Part shown: positions 41,705-52,484 of the stretch, piece by piece
Numbering within the stretch: position 1 is the stretch's first letter
Layout of the letters: each line of letters opens with the position of its first letter
Source of the DNA: Hermatobates lingyangjiaoensis
Lineage: Eukaryota > Arthropoda > Insecta > Hemiptera > Hermatobatidae
Length of the DNA stretch: 64,000 nucleotides
Reading direction: 5' to 3'
Assembly: GCA_026182355.1 (NCBI GenBank)
Contig: JAPFBL010000115.1
Location: 902,001 to 966,000 of the forward strand
The notes under the pieces: generated by a model
The model's input: only the letters and a program-made list of their open reading frames with translations
Databases searched by the model: none
What the model was told of the DNA's origin: nothing
Made by a program: the position numbers and the translations under genes

Positions 41705-41965
41705 CCAACCGTGGTTCGAGATTTATTCACGTGAGTGGTAAATAAATCTGGGCACGTCATCACTCAGAGGAGGACGTTAAGCCACCTGTCCATATCAGAT
41801 ACTCGTTAATGATCCCTACTCTAAATAGACTTGAATTAGGACTCCCAATGTAGAATCAGTCTTCTTTGTATGGCTTCATACAGGGCTAACGTTTGGCCTA
41901 GGAGTGTTCCCCTGTGGGAGACTGCCACTGCGAACTAACCTAGCTTAATCAAACTAAACTATTGA
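41705..41965 (+). mobile_element. tRNA-derived SINE body, 5'-truncated
   Basis: GAGATTTATTCACGTGAGTG, GAGGACGTTAAGCC, CTCGTTAATGATCCCTACT and TAGGACTCCCAATGTAGAAT match the body of the SINE at 10426; the A and B boxes are missing because the copy starts at the junction with the AATT unit. Confidence 0.75.
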
Positions 41966-41969
41966 ACCA

Positions 41970-42900
41970 CCCCGTTACTAAACAGTTCACGTCATTATTT
42001 ACCAATATTTTGTGCAAAATCATGAAACAATGTTTACATGATTTATGTGATTACCTGTAGTAAAACATAACGCCTGCTGTAGCAGTGCTTGGATATTACA
42101 TAATGCCATTGTAACTGGTTATAAATTAAATATAAAATTGATAAAGAAAAAGAATTTCTTTGAAATGGATATTTAAGCTAAAGTAAATCAGGAGATGTTG
42201 GAAAATGGCTGCACAAATCATTTAGTTTAATGTTATTTGATTGCAGAACTCGTTCTTGTGGAAGCAAGATAGAAGGATGCTGATTTATTGAGATGCCGCC
42301 AGTAGAAATGGTTCAATATCAGGGGCTTTCATCATTTCTTAAAAATTCACCATTCGTTGTAAACAGACATTCTTATATTTCCTAAGTAAAGTAATTGGTG
42401 TTAAATTAAGTAGTATTTTTTCATAATTTTCTAGCAGTTTTAAGATATTTGGTGTAGATATACGCTTTACTATCTTATTCTTTGCATCAGTTATCAGTTC
42501 ATTTTACATTCATAAGTGTTAGAGAGATAAAAAAGTTTGCCATCCGATTAAAATATGCTCACAGAGTTCATTGAAAGAAGCATAGAACAATCGGTCAGTC
42601 TGTTGACTATTTTTGGTTGAAGCGTGCAGTTAACTTCAGTAAGGCATTATTAAGAATTTCTTACTAAAAAATAAAATTAACGACAGAAAGCAGAAGTAAT
42701 GTTTTATTAATTTAATGATTTAAATAACTTGTTGTTGATGTGTTATACTTTTTAAAGTATACTCGTATTTACTTTGGTAACTATATAAAAGTATATAGTT
42801 ACTTTTTGGGGTTTTTAGGAGTATTCTATACAATACTATTATATTCTAAATTCTATGCTTCTGAAGTAACCTTTATAATATCCCTCAATTTTAATAACAA
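41970..42900. other. AT-rich spacer, no gene seen
   Basis: No signal recognised. Confidence 0.4.
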
Positions 42901-42905
42901 AAATA

Positions 42906-42940
42906 CAGTATATTAAACTCTTACTGAGTTTAATATACTG
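42906..42940. repeat. Perfect 15-bp hairpin
   Basis: CAGTATATTAAACTC pairs with GAGTTTAATATACTG around TTACT, just before the ACGCGT-family unit. Confidence 0.85.
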
Positions 42941-42954
42941 AACATATTCTAACG

Positions 42955-43310
42955 CAGTGCAAAACCTTTCCTAAAGGCTCAGACTAACCTTTAGGAAAAA
43001 AATAACAATGAAATGTACTGCCTTCTAATATGAAACAGATGTACCCCCATACCCTACCCACGTCCATCCTATTCCCTGTCAGTTATACTATAGACACTCA
43101 CCCTTAGGTTAGTATGTATTCTCTTCCTTATTTCATTTTATTTTTATGTTGTACTATATTTCCTGTATACTATAGATAACTCTCTGGTGTCATTATATTT
43201 TTTAGTTAATGCCTGAGCAAGAACACTACGTGTTCGAAACGCGTTGTTTATACCATTAAAATGTTTATATGTGGAGATCATTTCATTAACTTTTTACCCT
43301 ACTGTAAATA
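42955..43310 (+). mobile_element. PLE-type terminal repeat, ACGCGT family
   Basis: Plus-strand copy of the unit at 3290-3760, ending TATGTGGAGATCATTTCATT and TTTTTACCCTAC. Confidence 0.7.
43207..43248 (+). ncRNA. Hammerhead motif, ACGCGT stem III, G8 changed
   Basis: CTGAGCA at 43213-43219 has C in place of G8. Stem II GAACAC-TAC-GTGTTC, GAA, ACGCGT and H17 = T are intact. Should be inactive. Confidence 0.65.
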
Positions 43311-43319
43311 TTATTAAAG

Positions 43320-44150
43320 AAAAGTTGTACCGTATGAGTAATATATATTCCAATTAAACTTTATTAAACAATTAATTTATTCATTATTATAATAATAAGT
43401 AATACAAATAAATTATCTAAAGTAATTAAATAATACTTGCATTTCAGGATACTTTTACAATGTTGATAAATACTTATGCTATCGGAAAGTAGTGGTGGGC
43501 CTAATATATTTACAACGGTCTACATTAGATTTTAAAAACAAAACGAATACATACTAGTAATAAGTTGTAATTACTATTGTAAGAATTGTATAAGTGAGAT
43601 AAAATGTTTTTTTTAAAACTGCTCAGACAGAAGAGGATTCTAATAACCATAACAAAATAGTAGCACAATGAATAAACACTATTTCCAGTAGTATGAAACT
43701 TGTTAAAGGGTTATATTGCCTCTATGCAAGTGGATGTAATTTACCCAAACTACTAATTATTATAAGAGTTAAAGTGTAATAGTGTATTTAGTTTCTGAAT
43801 AAACTAATGAAATTTCTAGTTTTCCCATTTAATCAAAGCTAAGTTTAAGAATTTCTATCAAGTTTAAACTCACATTAATTAAACTGTCCAAAGTAAATAC
43901 ATTTATTTAGCAAAATTATCGTTTAATTTATTATGTTCACTAGAAAAAGTAAACTGTTACGAAAAAAAAATTAATAGAATATTTGAACCCTACTATTTAA
44001 TTCATCTCGGACAGTTTGATTAAATTTTTTTTATCATCAAATAATTCCTAGGAAATGGAGGAATTAAAAAAAAAGATCAAATGTTGTCATATAGTAATCA
44101 TGCATTTACAAGTAGACTACTGAAAATCTTTTTTTCACATTTTTCTTTAT
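43320..44150. other. AT-rich spacer, no gene seen
   Basis: No signal recognised. Confidence 0.4.
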
Positions 44151-44154
44151 TTTT

Positions 44155-44565
44155 CACTAAAACATCTTCATTGTTGTATTTCCAACCTCCGCTAATTGCT
44201 TTAAGAATCGGACGTTCTAAAATTGTTTAGTTATTCATTCAATAAATTCAATTATGATTATATTTAAATATAATTATAATAATACAGTAAAATTCAATAA
44301 TTTTAGTTGTAATTCACTAAAACATCTTCATTGTTGTATTTCCATCCTCCGCTAATTGCTTTAAGAATCGGACATTCCAAAATTGTTTAGTTGTTCAATC
44401 AATACATTCAATTATAATTATATTTAAATATAATTATAATAATTCAATAAAATTCAGTAATTTCAGTTGTAATTCACTAAAACATCTTCATTGTTATATT
44501 TCCATTCTCTTCTACCTGCTTTAAGAATCAGGAGTTCTAATATTTTTTAGTTTACATTCAGTTAA
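44155..44565. repeat. Tandem repeat, 160-bp unit
   Basis: CACTAAAACATCTTCATTGT starts at 44155, 44315 and 44475, an exact 160-bp period; the third unit is partial. Units include an AT-rich self-complementary block (ATTATATTTAAATATAAT). Confidence 0.9.
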
Positions 44566-44569
44566 TATG

Positions 44570-45395
44570 CAGTATTCATCCAATCTAGTGGCAAATATAA
44601 AATAGAATACAGTATATATCCAAATTAGAAACAACAGCAATGTATTCATATATATAAATGATTACAGTAAGATTAATATTTAAGTAACACTCATTGATAT
44701 AATAAATTTTGTTAAAATCTGTCACCAAGCAATAACTTAATGCTTGCAAAGGAATTGTTATTGCGTAAAATTAATCAAAGTCATAATATTTTAATGATGT
44801 AACATTTTATTAGGTCTTATTCATTATTTTTGTTGTATTGTTTGAGTAGGTAGGTATAAGAAAGGTTTTGACCTCGCAACAGCCCCTCAAGTTTGACAAA
44901 AAAATGTGCAAATTATTTTTTCCGGTTGCGGTTCATTGATGAAAAAAAAAATAATTATCAAATGTTTATTGATTCAATCTTCTTATTGAAACTAAAATTT
45001 TTATAAAACCTAATTTTGAAAAATAGAAAACTGTGATTACTGCAGGAGACTAGGAAATAATTTTGTTGATAATCATTTTATTAACAATGACTGCATTTAG
45101 GAGAAAATATGTTATTGTTACGGCTGTGGTGTTAGTGTTCAATTATTATTATTTTGGGTAAGGAGTTTTATGCTGTCTTTTAACTCTTCCATAATACTCA
45201 CCATAGTACACATAGTACTCCAATAGTACTCATATTTTCAAGATGTTAATCTTATTGTTGTAATGAGATACTTGAATGAAATTGGAGAACGAAAGACATT
45301 AGCGTGCGGTTTAACTAAACATGAACTGAACATGTTCAACTGAACTGAAGATATATTGCTTCAGGTGTTCAATAACATCTAACCCAATTTATAAG
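44570..45395. other. AT-rich spacer, no gene seen
   Basis: No signal recognised. Confidence 0.4.
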
Positions 45396-45405
45396 ATGCT
45401 TAACA

Positions 45406-45932
45406 CAGTGGTTTCCAACCTTTTCGAATTCTCGCCCCCCTTCATTAAATAATAAGTTCCCTGCGCCCCCCCCCCTCCACTCTGGTTTAAATATTGCTAT
45501 TTACTGTCATAGTCGGCACAAGTCAGAGATAAAAAATGATACAATACATAATTATGTACTCATATGTATGATTGAATGTATAGGCTTACCTTTACTAGTG
45601 TGATGGTTGCGCTTGCTTCTCTGAGCAGAGTTTCTCAAATCTTGGAGAATGTGATGAAATTGAGACCCGTAATTCCTTTTCTATTACTAAGCGAGAAAGG
45701 TATTTTGTTTTGAGAACAGCAACTGAACTAAATCCTGATTCACACAAGTATGATGTCGCAAAACGTAATAAAATAAAAACATAATAAAGTAGCATTTGAA
45801 ATAATTTATAATTGTATTTAGAAAAATTACTTAGTAACTAAGTAATTTTTCTATTTATGAAGTGCTTGCGCCCCCCCTGGCAGCCATTCGCGCCCCCTTA
45901 GGGGGGCGCGCCCCACAGGTTGGAAACCACGG
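45406..45932 (-). mobile_element. hAT-type DNA transposon, internally deleted
   Basis: The 527-bp element has terminal inverted repeats CAGTGGTTTCCAACC on the left and the complement of CCGTGGTTTCCAACC on the right. It is flanked by GCTTAACA (45398-45405) and CCTTAACA (45933-45940), an 8-bp target duplication with one difference. The subterminal sequences are C- and G-rich (CGCCCCCC runs). The interior keeps only the end of the transposase gene on the minus strand. Confidence 0.9.
45595..45795 (-). pseudogene. hAT transposase C-terminal (dimerisation) remnant
   Basis: The minus-strand frame contains SYLCESGFSSVAVLKTKYLS, LVIEKELRVSIS and SPRFEKLCSEKQAQPSH before a stop. This is the conserved hAT C-terminal dimerisation segment (xCExGFSxxxxLKTKYRxRLxVExxLRxxLS...PRxxxLxxxKQAxxSH). 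The DDE catalytic domain and zinc finger are absent. It lies inside the TIR-bounded element and reads toward its left end. Confidence 0.85.
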
Positions 45933-45944
45933 CCTTAACATATG

Positions 45945-46690
45945 TCACTGCTAGAAATACTTGAACTAGAAAAAAACGATTCAAAACTCACCAAAAATTT
46001 TAAAATAACTTAATTCCTCTGATGTATTGAATTGCTATAGAAATATGGTATATATTAAAAAAGCATAGGAAATTCACATGGAACTAAATTTTAGATAACT
46101 TCATGACTTGTGTTAAAAGTATGATGGTTTTAACGTTTTAAATGTTAAAAAAAACTCATCGGAAATTCTAACAAACCAAATTGGACTTCTAAACTTAAAT
46201 GTTTTGAAAGGTAAAACAAGTTTTAAAAGAGGGTAGAGTTAAAGGTTTTAACTTTTATAAATCCAATATATTCTATCAGTTACACTACCTAGTGTATACA
46301 TTGGATCAGATATTTTAGTCAATTACTCATTTTGGGGAAAGACAATCCATAATAACACTCAGCAAGAACAACTGTTTCTTTTAAGCAAAAATATAACTTT
46401 TTGACACGCAGTTTTCTTCTTCAGATTATTATAAATAAACCAGAAATCACATAGAGTTAAGAGAATTAGAAAGGTATAGTCATTAGAAGAAAGTAGTATA
46501 ATTATTAGAAAATTATATGCCAGTAGTTGAAAAATGTTAGGAATAACTGATGCATTTATGTAAAGGAAGATGAAGGTGGGGTTCTGGAAGAAAAGGGACA
46601 ATTAATCACCAAAGGGACCTCTTGAAAGTATTAAAGAATACATATAAAGTTTATGAATTAATATTGATATAGCCGACCACTGATTTTTAA
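45945..46690. other. AT-rich spacer, no gene seen
   Basis: No signal recognised. Confidence 0.4.
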
Positions 46691-46749
46691 AGTTCAAAGA
46701 TGGTTTTTTTTTAGGATTTTTGATCTAAAAACATTACACTCCTGTTTAT

Positions 46750-46792
46750 ACGCCGACGTTTTTTCTAAAAATTGTTTGGAATTTTTAAGGCT
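46750..46792 (-). ncRNA. Hammerhead-like motif, family I (U3/A8 type)
   Basis: Minus strand AGCC, TTAAAAAT, TCC stem start, AAAAACGTCGGC. Position 3 is T, position 8 is A; GAA is eroded to AAA. Confidence 0.4.
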
Positions 46793-47028
46793 AAAAACAA
46801 TTTATTAACGATATACGTAGTGAAAACAAATACATCCACGGAATATCAACCAACAGAAAACAAAAAATACAATAAACCAAACCATAAAATACCAATAAAG
46901 TAAAACAAAAACATCAAAGGATACTTGGTTTTATGGTTTGGTTTATTGTGTTTTTTTGTTTTATTTCAGTTGGTTGTTTCCGTGGATGTATTTGTTTTCA
47001 TTACTTATGTCGTTAATAAATTGTTTTT

Positions 47029-47066
47029 AGCCTTGAAAATACCAAAACGATTTTTTTTTGTCGATG
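47029..47066 (+). ncRNA. Hammerhead-like motif, family I (U3/A8 type)
   Basis: AGCC, TTGAAAAT, ACCAAAA then a damaged 3' half (TTGTCGATGTATAAAC). Confidence 0.4.
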
Positions 47067-47191
47067 TATAAACAAAAGTGTCATATCTTTAAACCAAAAA
47101 TCCTCAAGAAACCAATCTTTGAACTTTATGAATTAAGGCTTTCATTTCAGTTTGTGAAAAGGAATTACTTTTCACACTGAATAATGGACCA

Positions 47192-47232
47192 TTACACTGA
47201 TAATGGTCAGTGTAGACCGAAATATCGGCCCA
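47192..47232 (+). ncRNA. Hammerhead motif, ATAT stem III, G8 changed
   Basis: CTGATAA at 47197-47203 (A in place of G8), extra T, perfect stem II GGTC/GACC, GAA, ATAT at 47222-47225, H17 = C47226, then GGCC. It lies just upstream of a Penelope N-terminal remnant. Confidence 0.6.
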
Positions 47233-47247
47233 AGTGTAAATATGGAA

Positions 47248-47460
47248 AATAAAAATAAATCATTCGGTCAGTTGATTTATATGATACCTGAAAGATGGAA
47301 GAATTGTATCAGAAAACTCGAGAAGGTATTTAGGAAACATACAAGACTTAAAGTAGGCAAATTATTTAATGATAAATATATATTTATATATTATATTAAT
47401 ATATGTTATATTACATTTTTTCAAAATATTGAAAACACCCGGTGTAATACACAATGGTAA
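47248..47460 (+). pseudogene. Penelope-like element N-terminal ORF fragment
   Basis: The frame encodes FGQLIYMIPERWKNCIRKLE and KVFRKHTRLKVGKLFNDKYI. By eye this aligns with LGQLLHEITPYQKKLVRKLE and NAEAAVYFNK of the copy at 1.3 kb, though the NAEA motif has decayed. After about 50 codons it runs into TA-rich sequence. Preceded by a hammerhead motif, as in the two other N-terminal fragments. Confidence 0.6.
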
Positions 47461-47469
47461 TACTAATTC

Positions 47470-48300
47470 TCTCCTAAATAATGTTATAATTCTAAATAAG
47501 ACACTTTAAATTATCTAAGTTAGATTTATATTTAACATAATGCTATTTGTCGAGTGGAAGGAAAATTAAACGTTATTAATTCCACATCAAGGACTACTTC
47601 TGCTTCCTCGAGCCAATAATGCAGTGTCTTATTTGAAAAGTATAGTGTGTTTCCTTCTTTGACACGTTTATGCATTTTGTGCTAAAAATATTCTCATTTA
47701 GGTGAAAGATTCAATAGATATTTTTTGTCGATTAGGAAATGTAATTAAAAAGGGAAAAAACTGCACTTGTTATCTGTATGGAAAATTTTCTGGCCTAACT
47801 TGAATAATCTGAAACTCAAAATATTGGTTCTGGAAAGGTGTAAAATTAAACTGTTTTTTTATAATTTAGTTTGACAGTTTCCTAGATAGACATATTTAAA
47901 TGAAGTTTCTCATATCATTTCATTTGCCAGTACCACTAATTCACTCTCTTAAATCTTAATTCAGAAATACTTTTTTAGCAAAAAAACCCATATATTTAAA
48001 ATAGGAACACTAAAACATTTAATAGAAAACAATACTTTTAAGTGATAATAATATAATCAATTTAACAGAGTTCCGCACTTATAGTAGCCATGTTTTTGAT
48101 AAAATTTAATATTACTAGAAGATATTAGAAGTAAACTTAGCAAACAGAAATTATATAGTTCATTATGTTATTAACAAAGGTTATTATTCAAACTTTGTTT
48201 GCATTATTCGTTTGTTATGTTCTGTATATTTAATATTTTTTTATTTATATAATAAATATAATCGAATGTACTCCTTATCTCAAACACATATATTTAACAC
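47470..48300. other. AT-rich spacer, no gene seen
   Basis: No signal recognised. Confidence 0.4.
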
Positions 48301-48353
48301 AATTTTTCTTTTTTATCGAGGTTTAGTCTGGCTTCAATAATCCAACGCCTTCA

Positions 48354-48393
48354 AGCCGACGTTTCGTCTACATTTGTAGACAACTTCAGGGCT
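48354..48393 (-). ncRNA. Hammerhead motif, ACGT stem III, A9 changed
   Basis: C3 at 48389; CTGAAGT has T in place of A9. Extra T, six-pair stem II GTCTAC-AAAT-GTAGAC, GAA, ACGT (48362-48359), H17 = C at 48358. Stem I AGCC/GGCT, four pairs. Confidence 0.65.
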
Positions 48394-48594
48394 ACATCAA
48401 TACAGAATTGAATTACAATAACATGAAACACAATTATATTACATTATTTTATAAATATACATAATTACTTTGATATTTTTCTATTATTAGTTGTTTCCTC
48501 GTATTAGAAAAATACCAAGGTAATTATGTATATTAATTAAATAATGTAATATAATTATGTTTCATGTTATTGTAATTTAATTTTGTATTGATGT

Positions 48595-48634
48595 AGCCCT
48601 GAAGATGTTTTCAAATATAGACGAAACGTCGGTT
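48595..48634 (+). ncRNA. Hammerhead ribozyme motif, ACGT stem III
   Basis: CTGAAGA at 48599-48605, extra T, stem II GTTT (607-610) with AGAC (619-622), GAA (623-625), ACGT (626-629), H17 = C630. Stem I AGCC (595-598) with GGTT (631-634). Core intact and H17 is the preferred C. Confidence 0.8.
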
Positions 48635-48699
48635 TAAAGGTGTTGTATTATTGAAGCTAGACCAAACCTCGATAAAAAAGAAAAATAGTGTTAAATAAA

Positions 48700-49130
48700 T
48701 ATATTAAACTTAAATAAAACAGTCAAGTATTTAATACTGCTATAAAAACTGACGTATTATTGATGTTAATGTTAATGGCCAAGTAAAAATAACAAAAACA
48801 TAACTTTTGAATTTGTTTGACTACTTTTGATAGGTTAAATCATCTTAGAATATTAAATAAATGAATTTATATTATACAGTTGATACCTTATAAAGGTTTT
48901 ATTTAAATATCCCAAATAATTACAATGCTTTAGTTGCTATTTTAACAACATAGTTGAGGAAATTGAAATAAACTAATTAAATAAGTTATTCTCATTGACT
49001 AGTAAGGAAAATCCCCTCTCCCTTATGGAGAGATGAAGAGTAAATTGCAAAAGTACAACCATAACAGAGAAGTAATTTATCTGATTTTTTCATTATGATA
49101 AGGAAGACAACTTTTGCAATAGTAATGAAA
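48700..49130. other. AT-rich spacer, no gene seen
   Basis: No signal recognised. Confidence 0.4.
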
Positions 49131-49183
49131 CTTATTCTGAGGTAAAATGGATAAACCAACAAAGTCTCCACACAAATGAAGTT

Positions 49184-49223
49184 TTATTCAACGCGTTTCG
49201 AACATTTTGTGTTCATCATCACC
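49184..49223 (-). ncRNA. Hammerhead motif, ACGCGT stem III, C3 changed
   Basis: GTGATGA (G in place of C3), extra T, stem II GAACAC facing ATGTTC, GAA, ACGCGT, H17 = T. Confidence 0.6.
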
Positions 49224-49438
49224 TTGTCACACAAAATCAAAGCTTTGATCCAAACATGAACCTTACCATCCTACATGCGAATAGAAAGTTTAAAGAAATT
49301 TGTAATTGAGAAGCTTTTGAAATAAACAAAGCCGCCATTAATAATCCTTCTGCCTCTCTATGTTTTAATGATCAAATTTCAGGGTGTCCAAAATTTCTTA
49401 AACTGTTCCTAGAATCACAAAGAATAAATTAAAAAAAA

Positions 49439-49475
49439 AATGATGATGAACACAAAGTGTTTGAAACGCGTTGAA
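49439..49475 (+). ncRNA. Hammerhead motif, ACGCGT stem III, C3 changed
   Basis: ATGATGA (A in place of C3), extra T, stem II GAACAC-AAA-GTGTTT, GAA, ACGCGT, H17 = T. Confidence 0.6.
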
Positions 49476-49569
49476 TAAAACTTTATTTGTGTGGAGACTT
49501 TGTTGGTTTATCCATTTTACCTCAGAATGAGTAAATACTACACAATTATGGATTGCACAACTAATAATT

Positions 49570-50415
49570 TTCCAATATCTGCTCCAGATTGATAGCTAAT
49601 TGCAAAAATTTTATTATAGACAAGAATATTTATAAAAAGTAACATGTTTAAGTATATACAAACTATTTTGGAATTTTTTCATTATAGATTATGGGCTAAC
49701 TGAAATTTTTGTTTTAGTTTTCTAATGATATTCAAATATTAAAAACAAATATTAAATACTAATAAGGAGATAATTTACACCAGTAAACATTAAACCACTT
49801 TTATTAGCATATGCTCTGTCTGTTCTTGTATTTCATGTTTTATCCATTTCATATTTGCATCAAGAGGTGAATTTTGAATTTACGTTTGAAAAAGTTTATC
49901 TTTGAATGAAATTATTGCCAGACAGCTTCTAGTAAGAGATAGATAAAATACATCATTAAATGTGACATATCAGTTTCTTATGAATTAAAAAAGTGCCTAG
50001 CTAATTTAAAACACAAATGTTTTTATACTAGATAATAAATAAAGGGAATTGAAAAATATGTCATTTTTGAATTGAGAGTTGGTGGTCCTAGAAACTTCTA
50101 TGCCCAATGGAGAAGTAACTACAGACGTAATTTCTGATGCGTAAGTCAATTAATCGCAGCAGCTTGCAATCGCATTGTTACACATACTGCTTACCAGTTC
50201 TAAGACTTTCTTGAAACCTGCTTAAATGGTTAATGGTCTTCTCGAAATATCTAATACTATCCAACATATTCGCACTGCAGCTGCCCACCAGTAGCCAGTC
50301 GTCCACGTCTTCTCGTGTCATACAAACTTCAAATTCCTAAACGAGAGTCTGATTATAATACCATGTGATTTCATGATTACAGTGGGTATTAATGAAACTC
50401 TTGCGAGCACTTGAT
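49570..50415. other. Spacer, no gene seen
   Basis: A more balanced patch at about 50080-50340 shows no recognisable family. Confidence 0.35.
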
Positions 50416-50424
50416 CGTCTCTGC

Positions 50425-50740
50425 TAGGGTTGCAATAACAGTCCCACAAGAGAATACACATAGACTTAACGTTAGCCCTTTGTGATATAACGCAATGAAA
50501 GGTTTACATTAAAAATACTAAATATTTCCTAACTCAAATGTATTTAAAGTAGCAATCTTTAACAATTACTAAGTACCTCAAACTTGGGATTGACGTCTTT
50601 ACGTGCACTCCAAGAGTGGACGTGATGAGATTTTTCCACACTCCTGCGTGAATTAATCGATACAATGTATATCAAACCCCAAAACCTACAGTCTAGAGGC
50701 GAGCACATTACCACTAGGCTACTCTGGCTCTTGGTCATCT
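50425..50740 (-). mobile_element. tRNA-derived SINE, decayed
   Basis: On the minus strand: AGAGCCAGAGTAGCCTAGTG (A-box region), TAGGTTTTGGGGTTTGATAT (B-box region), AATTAATTCACGCAGGAGTG, then TTACTTTAAATACATTTGAG and TCTCTTGTGGGACTGTTATT. The order and end match the copy at 37262-36940. Confidence 0.75.
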
Positions 50741-50744
50741 CTGT

Positions 50745-52480
50745 TACATCTTACGCAAACAAAAAGGTAAATAACGAAGTAAAAACTAAATGCAGCTGGA
50801 GCCATCTTTGTGGTGATTATTACACCATAAATCAGAGCATGATTCCTGAAAACTACCCGATACATCCATCATATTGGGAATTTTAGTAATTTTCGTGAAC
50901 AATATTTTGCCAAGATCTATTTTTTGAATGATTTTAATAAAATTCCTACATCTCCCAAAATTAGTCCCTCTCCTTTACTCCATCCAGAATTGGAATTATA
51001 CTATAACAATATTTGAGAATTTTCTCTAAAATAATTCAATGTTTGACATTAAAAAAGTACTAATAAATGTTTCTTTTTTTTAAAACAATTGAAAATAATG
51101 TAATTTTACGTTGTTTAAAATCCCCTTAAAATATAGATTTTATATTGTATTTACTTAATAATAAGATCCTCTAACTCGGATATCATTACAAAAAATACCT
51201 GAATTATGTTTCTGGAACACTGAAACCTTTGAAACAACTCAAATATGGAAATTTCCTTTTTTTCTTGAATAAATTGAAATAAAAATGTTAAAAACAGTCT
51301 CACAATTCAATAACAGGTTTTTTACTTCTCAGGATAAGCATTTGCATATTATTGTTAAATGTTTTATTCAATTAATTTTTAAACAACAAAACCCTAACTT
51401 CATATCTGTTGGAGCATAAAGTGTTGCAGAGAACGATTTTTAATTTTTTATTTTAATTGCGTGCTACATGAATATGCAATTGACAAGAAGTTAATTATAT
51501 ATAAACTTGAACACGCTATCTTTATTTTAAAAAAGATAATAACTTTTTAATGTAATAACTACATCAAAACTTTCACTAATTAGAATATTGACAGAGAGTT
51601 TTGGTATGACTATAATGTTATTTCCATTTATATACTAACTCTAGTAATATAGTATATATTACTACATGAAGAATAAATGAAGAAATAGGTTGATAATTTA
51701 TAATTTCAGAAGAACGAACAATATTTCAAGAAATAATTATAATTATGTATAATTTAATGTAAGTTCTATTAGGTTTTGTAGAGGAAAGTTAGGAGATTTA
51801 AATTAAATCTAGCAAACTGATCAAGTAGATTATAGAAGAAAAAGAAACAAAAACAATAAAGCATTTCCTATGAATACTAACCAGGATACATGTATGGAAA
51901 TATCAAAATATATTAAGCAGGAAAAAACTTGGGTTTATACAAAAACCGACATTTTAGAAAACCAGTTTTCGAATAGTAATTTTTCCAGAAAACCAGTTTT
52001 AATCGGTTTCGAATTTTTATAAAAAAAATTTTTTTACTCCAATATTCTGTAATTCGAACAAAAAATTTTAATAGAAAATTTAGAGTGGTTAAAAGCAGTT
52101 TTTGACTGAAATTAATTACTGTTTAATTTTATTGATAGTAAAATTTTGTTATACAATTTAGTAGAACAAAGAAATAATAGTTGACTAGGATTAAATAACT
52201 TTAAAAATGAATTATTCGTTGTTTATGCATAATTTTCACATATAAAGGTGTAAATATTTTTATATTACTGAAACGAGCTATTCAGCAAAGGGTTCGAAAA
52301 AATATAAACACTATATATTCATATTTTTATAATAACCATATAATTTACCATACCATTTTATAACCATATCATATTTATAACAACTATATCATTAAATCGG
52401 ACCGATATGATTCCAAGAACCAAACCGCTTGCAACAGTGTTTTCATCAATCTGGTGCATTTGGCTACACTTGTCATTTTC
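50745..52480. other. AT-rich spacer, no gene seen
   Basis: No signal recognised in this long stretch. Confidence 0.4.
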
Positions 52481-52484
52481 AAAG

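Larger units (their letters stand above)
46700..47130. mobile_element. Foldback element, family I
   Basis: Arms about 46705-46880 and 46950-47125, with AATAAACCAAACCATAAAA and TTATGGTTTGGTTTATT at the centre and ATTTTTGATCTAAAAACA / TTTAAACCAAAAATCCTCAAG at the outside. Confidence 0.8.
48305..48690. mobile_element. Foldback element, family H, two hammerheads
   Basis: A near-perfect palindrome with outer arms TTTATCGAGGTTTAGTCTGG / CTAGACCAAACCTCGATAAA and inner arms ATTACAATAACATGAAACA / complement. Other copies: 26945-27115 (decayed) and 52780-52866 (partial). Confidence 0.9.
49130..49560. mobile_element. Foldback element, family C, two hammerheads
   Basis: Outer arms GAGGTAAAATGGATAAACCA / TTTATCCATTTTACCTCAGA, each with an ACGCGT hammerhead. 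The interior (49250-49435) equals the repeat at 6890-7075. So the 6.8-7.4 kb copy is the same element split by an insertion and lacking its left arm. Confidence 0.85.

Noticed and set aside
44155..44565. CRISPR-like array
   Set aside because: Units are contiguous 160-bp tandem repeats without spacers, and the window is eukaryotic.
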